A DNA stretch of 64,000 bases from positions 1-64,000 of the forward strand of contig JADNRY010000030.1 of NCBI GenBank assembly GCA_015501585.1, read 5' to 3'. The position numbers and the translations under genes are program-made. The notes beneath the pieces were generated by a model. The model was given only the letters and a program-made list of their open reading frames with translations, made no database searches and was not told the DNA's origin. Positions within the stretch are counted from its first letter, which is position 1, and each line of letters starts with the position of its first letter. Positions 1-14,759 of this stretch are shown in pieces. This stretch comes from Rhodocollybia butyracea. Lineage: Eukaryota > Basidiomycota > Agaricomycetes > Agaricales > Omphalotaceae.

Positions 1-1182
<1,182 letters not shown>

Positions 1183-1195
1183 AGGAGCGAGTGCC

Positions 1196-1210
1196 TGGGT
1201 ATTATCCGAT
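1196..1210 (+). repeat. Left terminal inverted repeat of the transposon
   Basis: The 15 bases tgggtattatccgat are the exact reverse complement of 8652-8666. They lie 13 bases inside the left direct repeat. Confidence 0.75.
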
Positions 1211-1967
1211 TCCGGATCTCCCAACAGTTATGGGTCCGGTCCTGTCAGAAGCAAGAAGAATGAGCTGATATCTTGCCACGCCGTATGGACCGGTAGCCAG
1301 TCACTTAAAGTCACACATGTTACACTCTGTTACTTTGGTGACCTTCCGCAGCACGCGGTCTTTCTGCTCCACCACAATCCCGCCTCAGGCCCAGTTCGTG
1401 CTTGGATTCACCATTCCTTGCCACAAGGCTTCCCCTTCACGGTATTACACCGCCGATTTCGCATATTTGCCTCGTTGTTTGACCTTTTACAAAGGGAAGA
1501 GCTTTTCGAAATGCCCGCTCAGCTTCGTTGGTAGTCAAGGTCTCGAGAAACGTTCTTGGTTCGCAATTTCCTATTTGCTACCTGTATATCTGTAATAACT
1601 TTGGAATTGTGCGCCTGAACCAGCAGAATAAACCCTCGGATACTCAAAAATCTGCAAGGTGCTACTATACGGCGTTCACACATGAAGGTATTAGATGAGC
1701 ATTCTCGGCTGTTCTTTCAGCTTCCTTGGTAGCGGGGTCCTGAGCCATATTCTTGTGGTGCGCCGCCTCTACATTAATTCAAGTTTTCTTTAACCATCCC
1801 GAGGAATCTTTAGTCTGATGGACTCTTGGAAATTGGCACGGTGTTCTATACGAAGTTATATGGTTGCTCAGTTGGGGATGTATGGCCACATGAAGACGGT
1901 TCTAGAAGCTCTGTACGTGAAGTAGACCATTAGTGAGAATATAGAGGGTATTTCTTTTTCACTGTTT
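1211..1967. other. Transposon 5' region without recognised gene
   Basis: This stretch lies between the left inverted repeat and the transposase start. It has short open frames on + (up to about 1595), but none resembles a known protein or joins to the transposase by clear splice sites. It probably holds the transposase promoter and leader. Confidence 0.4.
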
Positions 1968-4900
1968 ATGGAGTCTCGTTCGCGTTGTTGCATTCTCGTT
2001 TCATGCCCATCTAGTATGTCTGGCTCTTCTCGCATTTCGGTTGGGCAGCTTCTGAATCCTGAGCCCAATACCTTACCATCTCAGCCATCAATCCCTATTT
2101 CCCGACTTTTGAACCCACTGCCCGCTTCTGCCAATGGTCCATTGGCTGGTGGCCCCCAGTCCAGAATTTCGGTCAACACCTCCACCCATCGCCGCCTTCT
2201 TCACCAGGATTACCGACTCAATCCGAAAACCAGACTCTCATCTGTTTACCTTTATCATCCAGGCTCGAGTTTAGAGTATCCTGAAACGGGAGCTAATGAC
2301 GATGAAGCCATAGGGCATGTGTTTAGTATGGAGGGAGAATTGTGGCATAGCCCAGGACATGACTTCGCCTACTCTCGTGGTCCACCAAAGGGAAATGGAC
2401 GACAATCGGTTACGGTACCGTTGCTGGTGGATTCTAATTCCGGAGAAATGATACCTTGCATCGTCCATCATTCTACTTGTATGTTTTTAGTGTACTTGAA
2501 TTCGTTTGCACCAAGTAATGTATTTGTCCAAGGCCAAGGCGTCAAAATATGCCCTCTGTCATATATAAGCTATGGTGAAAAAGGCGAATATAGTCATTCT
2601 TCCGCTACAAGAGAAGATCTTCAAGAACGTCTCAGACATGACCGCGAACTAGAGCATGAATTTAGATCTCCAACACGAGATGTATTTGAGCGGACGTCTG
2701 CTTTGATAACCGCCATACACCGGCTGGGCTGCAGTTCTAGCTCTGGCAATCTCACTAACGATCAAGTAGTTGATGACGAGAGATCAACTTTACGCAGAGG
2801 ATATCCGGACATGCCCAACAGGTGCACTGGACGAATCATCTTTGGATTTTTAGATGATAGTACCCCCTTCATAAAGTAAGTAATATTCCGAAATTCAAAC
2901 ACTAAATTGAGTCTTTTTCAGATGCAAAAATCACTCTCGCGTTGACCGAGATCACTACTTTGACTGTACCATCGGAAATGGCCAGTACGATGTTGATTAT
3001 ATTGAAGCTATCTTGACAGGAGACCATGCAGAAGTAGCGCGTATCGAAGACGAAGCAAGCCGCAATGGATATGGTCCTGAAACCACTTGTTACACTATCA
3101 TTAATCATAGCGCTCAACGCCTTACTTGTCGTAAGCAAAGATAACATTTTTTTCCGCTTTTCTTTCTCATTACTCTCCTCATCACAGCCTGGAATCATCG
3201 AGACCCCACTGACGGTATACTCAAGCAGCCAAAACTTGTGAACCTCGGATGCAATTGTACATATCGTGAATATGTACCTCTGGAGGAATATCGTCAACGA
3301 TGCCCATTCATTTTGATTGTTAGCCGGGGCGTCCATTCTCATCCGATTCCTCTTCCCGAAAAGACACCTGCTTCAGTCAAATCAACTCTTGATTCTTTAT
3401 TCAAACAGCTAGATGCGGACCTAGCAGACATGACTCCACGACTTTTTTTACGCCATCCTATAGTGAAATCGTATCTGAGCTCTCGCTTTCCCTTGCTTCG
3501 AAACCCAATGCTCAGTGACCTGCATATCTCCCTTTCGAACCGAAGTCATCTCAAAGTGTACATTGACGCCGTTAAGAAAATGTGTTTCCCTGCAGGAACG
3601 GGGTGGAAAGGTAAATTAGTCTAGCATATTCGATGTTACCCTTAATTGATATATGATGTTTGTAGGTTTGTTGGACTTGAAATCGCAGCAAGACACTCTC
3701 CTTTCCCAAGAGGAGTTATATATTCGTTCAATGGTGGAAATACCTGTGGATGCGCTTCAATCTGAAGAAGACGATGTGCCCGATGATGGTTTATTATCAG
3801 ACTCAGACCCTCTGCGAATTGCAGTCTGTATGACTGTTGCAGCAAGCTCCCGTCTGATTGAGGCACAGTATCTTCAAAGTGACATTGCCTTCAAGCGTGT
3901 CGTGGGCTTCTACGAATTTGAGATTGCATCGGTCGACCAATCTTCAAACACGAGTGTGTGTATTCTTCCAATTTTGTGCACCATTATTGAGTATATGATG
4001 TATAGGCATCACTTTCTGTCGAGTTTTCCTAACCCGACAGACAGCATTTGCTCATAAACAGGTACTGGAGCTAATCGATAACATTCTTTTCCATGATACT
4101 GGTCGAAGGCTACGTTGGCGTCACATTCACGGGGCTAACATCAATGACTACGAGGGTTACATCTTGAATTGGGTTGTCGACCAGCATGGTGGACAAGGAA
4201 AAGGTGTTTATGTTTCATAACCTCTGAACCAATACTAACTTGAATGATAATAGGATTTGGGCTCTATCTTTGTGATATTTCGCGAAGTCTTCCTCCAAAA
4301 CTTGACTTTCATGAACCGACAAGCTTATCCAAGATCTAGATCCTTACGATCACCTCCGTCGTTTTCTGAGCCTTTGCATCACCCATTATTATCGGAATAT
4401 ACGGAAATGCTCTGTGGCTGATGATGTCCGCAACCTAATGCGTAGCTTGGCCTGTATTCACCATGAAGATTGGGGAGGGACGCTTGAAGCCATATCAACA
4501 TTGGGCGGAAAAGCAGGACAAAGTACGTTGATATCTCCTCTATCCGTCTATTCCATTTTTTTAGGAAAATATTATACAGACTGGCTGGCTGATAAAAAGC
4601 GTTCAAAGTTTGCTTTTGCCGCAATTTGCTGGGAACAGAGTTTTATCCCGCTTGATATTTGGCGGGCTCGCCGTCGTGAATCCAACATTGTTGAAACAGT
4701 ACATGCGGATGTGAACCTTGAGGGTACCAGTGCACTCTCATAGGCGCAGTTGAGAAAGGCCGTCACTACGATATCTTAAAGCAGAGTTCTCTCAAGGTGA
4801 ACTTTTCTCCAATCACCTATGTGACCGAAACATAAAATGTATGAATTTACTTCAGAATCGAGAAGATTCAGGCATCCGTGAGTCGTATGGGCTCAAGCAT

Positions 4901-5250
4901 CCTTACGAAAATGCTATAAAAAACTATAAGCGTAAAGGTAAGTACTACATCTTCCCATCCGCACGTATATCTGATGCTAATATATACTAGCTCATAGCAA
5001 ACAGAAAACCTTGCGGAAAGAAGACGAGCTCATTGAAGCACATAACCGGAAAATTAATGACCTTCTCATTAAATGGCAGAAGGCACAGAGTAACTTGCAC
5101 CGCGTATGTAATGCTGAAAGCAGTGTCTATGAGAAAGCATTGGCTGGGGAAGACCGAGCGAGGGTTGCGTTTGAGAAGCAGGTTGAGGTTGGCCAACAGT
5201 TGAGAGGTAAAGGATCGGGAAAAGTCTACATTGCGTTGCCGTCTCGGTAG
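1968..5250 (+). CDS. MULE-like transposase (two small frameshifts)
   Basis: Multi-exon gene of roughly 850 codons. The first exon (1968-2875) is an N-terminal region rich in Ser/Pro. Later exons carry a block with GVHSHPIPLPEKTPASVKST (a His-containing DNA-binding-like region). A core follows with QSDIAFKRVVGFYEFEIAS, LTRQTAFAHKQVLELID, RLRWRHIHG, LYLCDISRS, DPYDHLRRFLSLCITHYYRN and NIVETVHADVNLEGT. The Asp in SDIAFKRV, the Asp in LCDISRS and the Glu in IVETVHADVN are my best candidates for the DDE catalytic triad. The C-terminal exon (from about 4991) is a Lys/Gln-rich coiled coil. Several GT-AG introns of 45-60 nt are visible. Two one-base losses, near 4320 (AAA to AA) and 4730 (TT to T), break the frame. 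Both are at homopolymers and may be sequencing errors, so activity is unresolved. Confidence 0.75.
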
Positions 5251-6232
5251 TGCAATCTATTTTTTTTTACTTCTTACTTTTTTTTTGTATGTCTTTACAA
5301 GTAGCTATGTTGAAGTTAGAGCTAATCTGACGTCTTTAGTAACTGAACATGAACCTTCAACTTCAAGCATTAAAAAGACTAAACTTCGAGCACAGAATAT
5401 AGGTATAATCGAGTAGCGCCGGCAAGCGGCAAGGCCCGCTACCTCCAATCGCAGTCTGCAAATTCTTGAAGTGTGATTTATTGTATTTGTATAAGAATAG
5501 CAGAAGAAGTATAGTAACTGACTAGAGACACCAGTAATAGGCAATAATTACAACATAGCGAAGAACGGTACCTAGATGGGTACAATTCGCTCGAGCTTGG
5601 CTCGAGCCCAAGAATCTGCAAACTGAGATCCAAGAACTATGTCCACCCCTGGAGGACATTCACACAGAGTAAAAGGTAGAGACGTCGTGAACACGTTGTA
5701 AGCCGTAGAGTAGGTAACGCGTAAGAACGTCGAAGGCGACGGAAAGGGCAAGCCGTTGCCTCGAAATAGTGAATATGATATAAAAGAAACTAGGATTTTG
5801 ACTATCCTGATAGACGTTGGGGTTGCGGAAAGAATGGCCACCTACATCGAACGAAAATACCATTGTTGAAGCAAAGAAACAAATACAAAGTTGAACGATT
5901 AGTGGCTACCATCGGCTTGCAGGCAATCGAGAGACGCCGATGGCCGAAACATCGAATTTAACTGAATATATTACTGACCAAGATTGTGTATAGATGAGCC
6001 AATGATGGTGTAGGAACGTAAGACAGCCAAGCGGCGCCATGTGGCTACCCAGAGTAAGAACAGATTTCGAAGATCCCTGCCAAAAATGATAAATTTGAGT
6101 CCTACCAAGACCCTCTACCTAAAGGTAGCGGGAATAGTTAGCGATTTTTCATCTGTACGTACATAAAATGTAAGTAAACAGTAACGCCATTTTGTAAATG
6201 TCAAAAGAGGTGATACGAACGATGAGAACAAC
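5251..6232. other. Spacer between the two transposon genes
   Basis: This is the convergent 3' region between the transposase stop and the minus-strand gene. I see no convincing coding frame. It should hold both transcript ends. Confidence 0.4.
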
Positions 6233-6308
6233 AACAATAATAAATGTGAACGATGATAATAAACGTGAACAACAATAATAAACATGAACGACGATAATAA
6301 ACGTGAAC
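6233..6308. repeat. Four 19 bp tandem repeats
   Basis: Four imperfect copies of a 19 bp unit run back to back at 6233, 6252, 6271 and 6290. The second reads gatgataataaacgtgaac. They sit 12 bp beyond the stop of the minus-strand transposon gene, so they are likely in its 3' untranslated region. Confidence 0.85.
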
Positions 6309-6320
6309 ATCAAACAATGA

Positions 6321-8098
6321 TCATTCCAAGAATTGCGCAATAGCCTCATCACCCACTTGCGAGCAGCGAAGATCCTCTTGGATATGGTGAACATGGCCAG
6401 CGTACGAACGTACACGCGCACATCCACCAGGGCACTTCCGCCATCCCGTGATAAGATGCACCCAGGTATCATGTGTGACACCAAATGGGGAGTTCCAAGT
6501 GAGCCATGCAAGTCCAATCGGGTTGTGAAGCACACCAAAGCAAGCTTGAATGGGGCCATCATCAACAGGAGGGGCTGCAGGAAGAGCTTCGAAGACATTG
6601 CCAAGATCCACCACTGTATTTGTATTTGCATCAGAGAAAATTAAAAGAATAGTGCAGTGTCGACTTACCAGGTTTGAGAGAGGGCGTGTTATGGCAGGCT
6701 GAATCCTCACCGATATGTCTTTGGTATCCTTCCCACGAGAAGTAACACAGACACGACGAACATTTTTGAGCACGCTTGCGGAGTTCAGCAAACTGCTCAA
6801 TGTCGATACCAACTACGCCATTCAGGCAAGCAATGAGTCGACCCACAGGAGTATTGCGGTAACCAGTCCGTGCAAAGGCGAGCGAAATTGCACCACCCTC
6901 AGTGAATGGAAGCAAGCAACTTGGAATGTCCGAGTTTTCTGAGAGGTTGAATGCGGGATGAAGGTATGGCTTTTCATCATAATCACCTGCCTCAGCGGCT
7001 TGACGTATAGTCGACACAAGATAAGAGTCTATTATTCAAGTATACATGAACATGGAAGAATGACGAACAATGATAAAAGGACCTGCTTACCGGTAAGCTT
7101 GCGGGCATTAGCTACTACCTGTGTATACCGCGTTCGAAGTGAGGCAGCAGAAGAATTGGACACTGGAGGGGTCAGTGGTACAAGTGAAGTTGGTACGAGT
7201 GAGCATCCATTTGGAGGGATGAACCACAATTCATCCTGAAAGTTCTGACTATGGGCGCTGACAATGTACAGATCACTGTGCGAATAACACAGCTGGTCAG
7301 TAAGGAAAGTCGCCTCGTCGTCCGCTACATGGTTAAAGTTCATAAGAAGATCAACACTTTAAGTGGAAAGCCACGTACCTAAGGTAATACCATCGAGCTG
7401 GTGATCACTGTTGGGTTGCGGATTAAGTTGTCCGACGACTTCATCTTCCTCAATGAGTTCTTGTTGAAGACGATTTTGTTTTGCAAGCAAACGATCGTTA
7501 GACCGAAATACAGGCTCTACAAGATAGCATTAAAACAACGATTAAAGTAAAAGATAGATGGCTGAACTTACGAGTTACGCAAGTATGAGTCAAGGGCGTG
7601 AAGTAGCCGACCACTCCATCAAGCTGGTTAGGGTCACCATGTTTGCGAAGAACAACACTAAAACGGCACCATTCCTTATCACGATACTTGTTCACAATGT
7701 GGTGACAGTAGGCGGCGGGGAGACGATCGTGCTGGTTGGCCAAGATGAATCGTTGGATACCGAGCCCAGGTCTGACAAAACAACCCGTGAGGCCACTGTT
7801 CAAGATTAGGACAAAAAACTTGGACTTACTCTTTATACTCTACATATTCTCCAGCATCACTGCTAAATGTTCCTAACAGTTTGGCGTCATTTAGTTGACG
7901 AGCTTGAGCAGCATATAAAGTGCATGCAAGAGCTTCGGGATCAAAGGCAGAAAGTTGGTCGTGGATGTGAGCATCCGGATCATACTCAGTGGGAGCTCGA
8001 CGAATAAGGGAAGGACCAGTGCAACTTCGAGCATACAGAGACAGAGTAAGAGGACGTGAGTTGTGGTTACGGGAAGGCGATGTGCGTTCGGGAGCCAT
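6321..8098 (-). CDS. Transposon companion protein, function unknown
   Basis: Six exons join in frame with clean GT-AG introns. Exon 1 starts MAPERTSPSRN at 8098 and runs to about 7831. The following exons are near 7800-7570, 7515-7386, 7325-7092 and 7010-6672, and the last one ends at 6321 with a TGA stop. The product is about 510 residues. Near residues 380-400 it has a Cys/His cluster, CSSCLCYFSWEGYQRHIGED followed by SACHNTP, arranged like a small zinc-binding finger. The last exon has a second Cys-containing stretch, GWRKCPGGCARVRSYAGH. I do not recognise the family. No frameshift was found, unlike the transposase. Its place in the element, convergent to the transposase, suggests a role in transposition or its control (inference), like second genes in some MULEs. 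It could also be captured host sequence. Confidence 0.65.
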
Positions 8099-8144
8099 AC
8101 TGTATAGGAGTAGGGAGCTGGGGATATACCTTCCAGCAAGGCAC

Positions 8145-8150
8145 TTTATA
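8145..8150 (-). promoter_or_regulatory. TATA-like box of the transposon companion gene
   Basis: On the minus strand this reads tataaa, 47 bp upstream of the proposed ATG at 8098. The position suits a TATA box with a very short leader, or the real transcription start lies just upstream of the ATG. Motif match only. Confidence 0.35.
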
Positions 8151-8651
8151 TCTCACCATTTGCGCTCTTCGCAGTTCAAGTTAGCAGACACTCGAAAAAA
8201 ATCCTAAGTCTTACTCACCGTAATCCCGAGGCGCTCGAGGCAACGTTCCTCCTCAACCAGCCAATCATAGCTCCATGACGACTTCTTCACTGCGGCTGAA
8301 AGGCAACACTCGAATATTTCTTGGAGTTTCTGTGACTTTTCCTCGGATTAGTGCACATTGCGCCCCTGGCAACTGCTCTTCATCGGCGACTCACAAAGGC
8401 GACTCGTAAAGGGAAGAATCACTGCTGAAGAAGACGAAAAAACATGAGGCCTTCAGTCCGAGGGGAGAGTTGAAACACGCCGTGAAAGGAAATCACGCGG
8501 ACTTTCCCGCCTTGTCACGCAATTGTGGTGGGAATTATATTTTGGGCTATCTCGAGGATTTTGTACAACATTTCGTACGTAGATCATACTGTTTTGAGCG
8601 GGATTGACGGGCTTCCCGACTTCCTTGCTGTTGAATGCTTCTTTTGATCGT

Positions 8652-8666
8652 ATCGGATAATACCCA
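8652..8666 (-). repeat. Right terminal inverted repeat of the transposon
   Basis: The bases atcggataataccca are the exact reverse complement of 1196-1210. They lie 11 bases inside the right direct repeat. Confidence 0.75.
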
Positions 8667-8677
8667 TCGTATATGTA

Positions 8678-8690
8678 CTCAGTCATCGAG
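8678..8690. repeat. Right copy of 13 bp direct repeat (target duplication)
   Basis: Second copy of ctcagtcatcgag, followed directly by the resumed malic enzyme exon (…LVKPTALLGLST). Confidence 0.75.
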
Positions 8691-9465
8691 CTTGTCAAGC
8701 CAACTGCCCTTTTGGGTCTGTCAACTATATCGGTCGGTTACCTAGTTGCCCCAGTGAACTGGGACTGACTGATTATATGACCTGAACAGAACGCTTTCCA
8801 TGCTGGCGCCATCGAAGCCATGGCCGCCTTGAACCCTCGCCCTATCATCTTCCCTCTCTCCAATCCCGTAAAGCTTTCGGAATGTACCTTCCAAGATGCA
8901 GTCACACACACCAACGGGAAAGTTCTTTTCGCGTCGGGCTCTCCATTCCCAGAAATGGAATGGAAAGGCAAGATGCTCTACCCTGGCCAGGGTAATAACA
9001 TGTACATCTTCCCAGGTACGCATCCACTGCTTTTGTTTTATGAACCAAATACCCATTATCTGTAGGTCTTGGTCTTGGAGCGATATTGTCGCGAGCCACC
9101 TCTGTCACTGATACGATGGTGGAAGCTTCGTCTATGGGCTTAGCCGAATCCTTGACTGCCGATGAACGCAGTGTCGACTTGCTTTACCCAAAGATTGAAC
9201 GAAGTGAGTGGAAACATATGATACTCTTCTACTCCGCTAATATATTCTTTAATTTTAAAGTTCGTGAAATTGGTGCTTTCATCGCGAAGGAAGTCATCCG
9301 AGCTGCTCAGAAAGCTGTAAGTATTGTGATTCTTGAAGTTGTTGACGTTACAATTAATCAATGGTCCTTATCTAGGGTGTCGACAAATCTACACACCTTC
9401 GCTCTATGTCTGATGCGGAACTGCTTGCATTCGTGAACTCAAAAATGTGGCGTCCGAAGTTGTAG
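8678..9465 (+). pseudogene. Malic enzyme copy A, 3' part
   Basis: The malic enzyme frame resumes right after the transposon with LVKPTALLGLST. It continues with [99 protein letters not shown] and the end LLAFVNSKMWRPKL, stop at 9463-9465. This half is better preserved than copy B over the same stretch (for example the [17 protein letters not shown] block is in frame here and shifted in B). It is cut off from its 5' part by the insertion, so it is not expected to be translated as malic enzyme. Confidence 0.85.
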
Positions 9466-10298
9466 TCCGGATCTTATAATTTTTCCAGCCTCGAGATGCT
9501 TCGCAATAACTCTGATCTGTAAAATATCCCATATGTAAATCTATAGTGTACGGTTCAGATTCAGTCTACTTACGCTGAACTGGCTCAACTTTCTTGTATT
9601 TGTAGTTCTTAGTTTGAATGCTTATATCCATATGAGCGTACTGCTCAATCATAGATTAGGGGTTTTAGGACTGGGCCGGCATCAGGCTCATCTGAAGGGT
9701 TGCGGCTTGAGCGAGAAACCTCATCAAGTTTTCTTGTTTAATAATAACAGGATAAGTCAGAGTCCTCGAAACGCAGGAAGGAACGAGTCGGATTCACCCA
9801 ACTCACCACTCTAGTAAGTACACGATATAGTGCCTCAATAATAGTCTGATAACTCGCCCGAAGAAGCCACTGCAAGTCTCGTGAACCCACGGAAAACTTT
9901 AGTAGTCTGCTCTACTCTGGCGTGGCAACAAGACTTGCTGCAAGATGTGGTCGAAAGAGAACTCTAGCGAGATGTCAGTTCTATCTCGAATGAAATGAGG
10001 AGCTACGGTCGATGAAGATTGGTGATGTTGTCTCCACAAACACCCTCGATAGAATGAACTGCAGGATGACCTGCTCCCATTCATGACTGCCAGTAGTTGA
10101 TCAAATCAGGAATATGCAGTTTCGATCCACTGATTCAACTGATTCAGATCTCCATGACAAATTTCAAAAAGATCATAACAATGTAGGAGGGAGGAGAAGA
10201 GGAAGGAATTGTAAACGCGATCACTTGACGATCACATGCTAGTCACGTTATCACTCTAAATATATTTCAATAAGCGCTTCGACTTCTTGGATCCTTAT

Positions 10299-10360
10299 TC
10301 TTTTACTCTTACTTCGGTCTCCTCATCGTACGATATCAACATATCGCCGAACACTATAAG
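10299..10360. repeat. Direct repeat of about 60 bp, first copy
   Basis: The sequence starting tcttttactcttacttcg and containing cgtacgatatcaacatatcg recurs at 10427-10488 with a few changes. The two copies are 128 bp apart. The block is absent from the matching place in unit B. Confidence 0.8.
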
Positions 10361-10426
10361 GTTACTTTCAACAAAGAGTGGGAGCATCCTATGGATAGGA
10401 CGAACACTCATGAACAGAAACAGCCC

Positions 10427-10488
10427 TCTTTTACTCTTACTTCAATCTCCTCATCGTACGATATCAACATATCGCCGAATACTACAAG
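10427..10488. repeat. Direct repeat of about 60 bp, second copy
   Basis: Second copy of the 10299-10360 repeat, differing at a few positions (cttcggtctcc versus cttcaatctcc; aacactat versus aatactac). Confidence 0.8.
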
Positions 10489-10803
10489 CCTCCTCTCAAC
10501 TATTTGCTTATGAGTTTTTGTGCTATCCGTAAGACGCCTCCAACATTATCGCGTACAATATTTGTCAATTAATAGCTTGGTCCACTCTACTCTGTTCATA
10601 ACGGCACCGACTCGTTCTTGAGAGGCAGCTGAGACCCAAGCCTGAATATAGTATCTGTAGGCACTAACACACCGTCATATCAAACTCAAACATACCTCTC
10701 ACATTCTTGCCGCTTTTCACAAATTAATGAATCTTGAATCTGCAATATCCAGTGATCTTAATAGTCCACCGTGACCCTCTTCACCGGCGTAGAATAAACC
10801 GCC

Positions 10804-12038
10804 TTTTATGACTCGTGCTTGCCTGATTTTTGCGTTGATGTTTGCATCAAGTTCCGAAGAAATAAAATCGCTCGTTCACTCTTTCTTATGAGTCTGACGT
10901 TCGAGGGAAAATTTCCTCCTAATTTCTAGGCCTATTATTTGTATCAACCTCTCTCGTATCTACTATGCTTTAGATTAATTAACTTGATGATTGGATCCAT
11001 GTGCAATCCCTTCATTCTTAGTGTTACAGAGTGCTACTCATGCTTCAATGTTCGTGCCTCGTCTTTTATGCTCTGAGTTTGACCCTGGCGTTCAAAGCTT
11101 GACAGTTCTCCTCCATGTTTGTCACCTCCCCTCACTCATCTTCATACTCCTTAGGCGAGTCTACTTGGTGTTGTATCAAAGTCGCTCGCTCCTGTATCGA
11201 TATTATTTATTTTAAAACTTGAACTCGCTTTGAACAATCTCGTGCTTATGTACATCTCAAATTAACAAGTCTACAGTCGGTACCGTTTTACGCATACAAT
11301 CACTTGAATAAGATTGTCAACAGGGCGGTGGCAACCTATGCATGTTGCCTGAGCGTTGCCTGTCGCATGAACGGATGGGGGGTCAATCAATGCGGCGTAG
11401 ATTGAAATATCTTCAGACGGGTTTTCTCGGATCATGTGTGGGCATCGAGGCCTTTTTTTTAGAGTTCTTCAGACTTCGAATGTAGAGTTACCTAGAGTTA
11501 CCTAGAGTTACCCCAAAGACAGGGGAAGTTGAAGCGAATCGAGAAGGGAAGCTATCTTAAAATGGTCAAATAGTTCCCACCTCCATCTCACTCTAACCAC
11601 TCGTGCCATCTGCTAAATATTAAAATATCATGCCAGAATCATGGTTTCAGAGGAATCATACGACTCGAATCCAAATATTGATGAATGGCCGGTCAGTCGC
11701 GTTGGTAACACCGTTTTTTTTTCTTTTTCCGTTTTGATGCGCCCAAATATAGCTGGTTTTCAAGCGCAAAAAGGCCTGGATTCTAACAGTAAGTATTGCT
11801 TGGTAGTAAACGTTTTTGGGGATTTGGGCTTGAGAATCGAATTACTGTCTATTATTGTCGATGAGAAGGGGCTTCCTATTCAGATGCAACTAGGGCGAAA
11901 CCGGAGGCAATGCAGGGTAACATTGGCACATACCCGCACTGCTTCCCTGCGCGCTTCTATTCAAAAGTTTCAATCAATTTGTTCCCCAGCCCCCAGGCAA
12001 AACCCTCCGAGAGCTGGAAACGGCTGGAACGGGCTACT
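10804..12038. other. Intergenic region upstream of malic enzyme B
   Basis: No supported gene. It contains three exact copies of agagttacct in tandem (11484-11513). An open frame at 11641-12144 overlaps the TATA box and start of malic enzyme B, resembles nothing known, and is probably chance. The region should hold the malic enzyme promoter. Confidence 0.5.
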
Positions 12039-12044
12039 TATAAA
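12039..12044 (+). promoter_or_regulatory. TATA box of malic enzyme B
   Basis: The motif tataaa lies 97 bp upstream of the malic enzyme ATG at 12141, a usual distance in basidiomycete genes. Motif match only. Confidence 0.5.
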
Positions 12045-12140
12045 CGGTGGCCTGAAAAATGATTCCTCATTCCCTCCTCCCTCCGCATCCTTGTTTCCTA
12101 GACGGTTACCGGTTAACATCTACCTTTCTACCTCTTCATT

Positions 12141-14309
<2,169 letters not shown>

Positions 14310-14759
14310 TCCGGATCTTTATGATGCTTCCAAACCTAGATGCTTCGCAATGGCTTAATAAGGGTAATTCTAATCAGTAAAAATATCGAATAATGAAAAA
14401 TCTATACGTAGCGTACAAATTAGATTCGTTCTACGCTGAAGTGGTTTAAATTTCTTGTAGCTCTTAGTTTGAATGCTGCCAAGTTCTACATATGTCCATG
14501 CTGCTCGGGCATGGGTTAGCATGGGTGTTAGGACTAGGCCTAAACTAGACTCCTCTGAAGAGTTGCGGCTTAAGCGTGAAACGTCGTACAACAACAACCT
14601 CCGGCTAGGTTGGGATAAGTCAGAGCCCCTTGAAACGTAGAAAGGAAGGAAGGAAGTTTATTACACGGCATGGTCCAAGTACTGAACGCCGAAAACAAGT
14701 CAGATTCGCCCACTCTCCCAAAGACCGATATAGTACTTATCCTCCAGCTAAGTCTCTCA

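Larger units (their letters stand above)
1183..8677. mobile_element. Two-gene MULE-like DNA transposon inside malic enzyme copy A
   Basis: A segment of about 7.5 kb that is absent from malic enzyme copy B sits between two copies of ctcagtcatcgag. Near its ends it has a matching inverted repeat, tgggtattatccgat at 1196-1210 and its reverse complement at 8652-8666. It carries two convergent genes: a transposase on + (1968-5250) and a six-exon gene of unknown function on - (6321-8098). A 9-11 bp target duplication, short inverted ends and this transposase type fit the Mutator-like (MULE) group. The outermost 11-13 bases on each side do not match each other, so the exact ends remain uncertain by about a dozen bases. 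Confidence 0.8.
9838..10803 (-). pseudogene. Truncated M28 aminopeptidase copy (unit A)
   Basis: This decayed partial copy matches the 3' part of the M28 peptidase gene at 14760-15480. Recognisable pieces on the minus strand are [17 protein letters not shown], matching [12 protein letters not shown] in unit B, and the sequences around the [13 protein letters not shown] exon and the intron before it (10560-10780). Similarity to unit B stops near 10803, before the zinc- and Glu-bearing N-terminal part of the enzyme, so the catalytic centre is missing. A pair of direct repeats (10299-10488) is inserted relative to unit B. The same order, malic enzyme then M28 in opposite orientation, shows that the two genes were duplicated together. 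Confidence 0.75.

Noticed and set aside
1183..8677. Classification of the 7.5 kb element as a KDZ transposon
   Set aside because: KDZ elements make 8 bp duplications and their transposases carry CxC-type cysteine clusters. Here the repeat is up to 13 bp and I see no such clusters in the transposase; MULE-like fits better.
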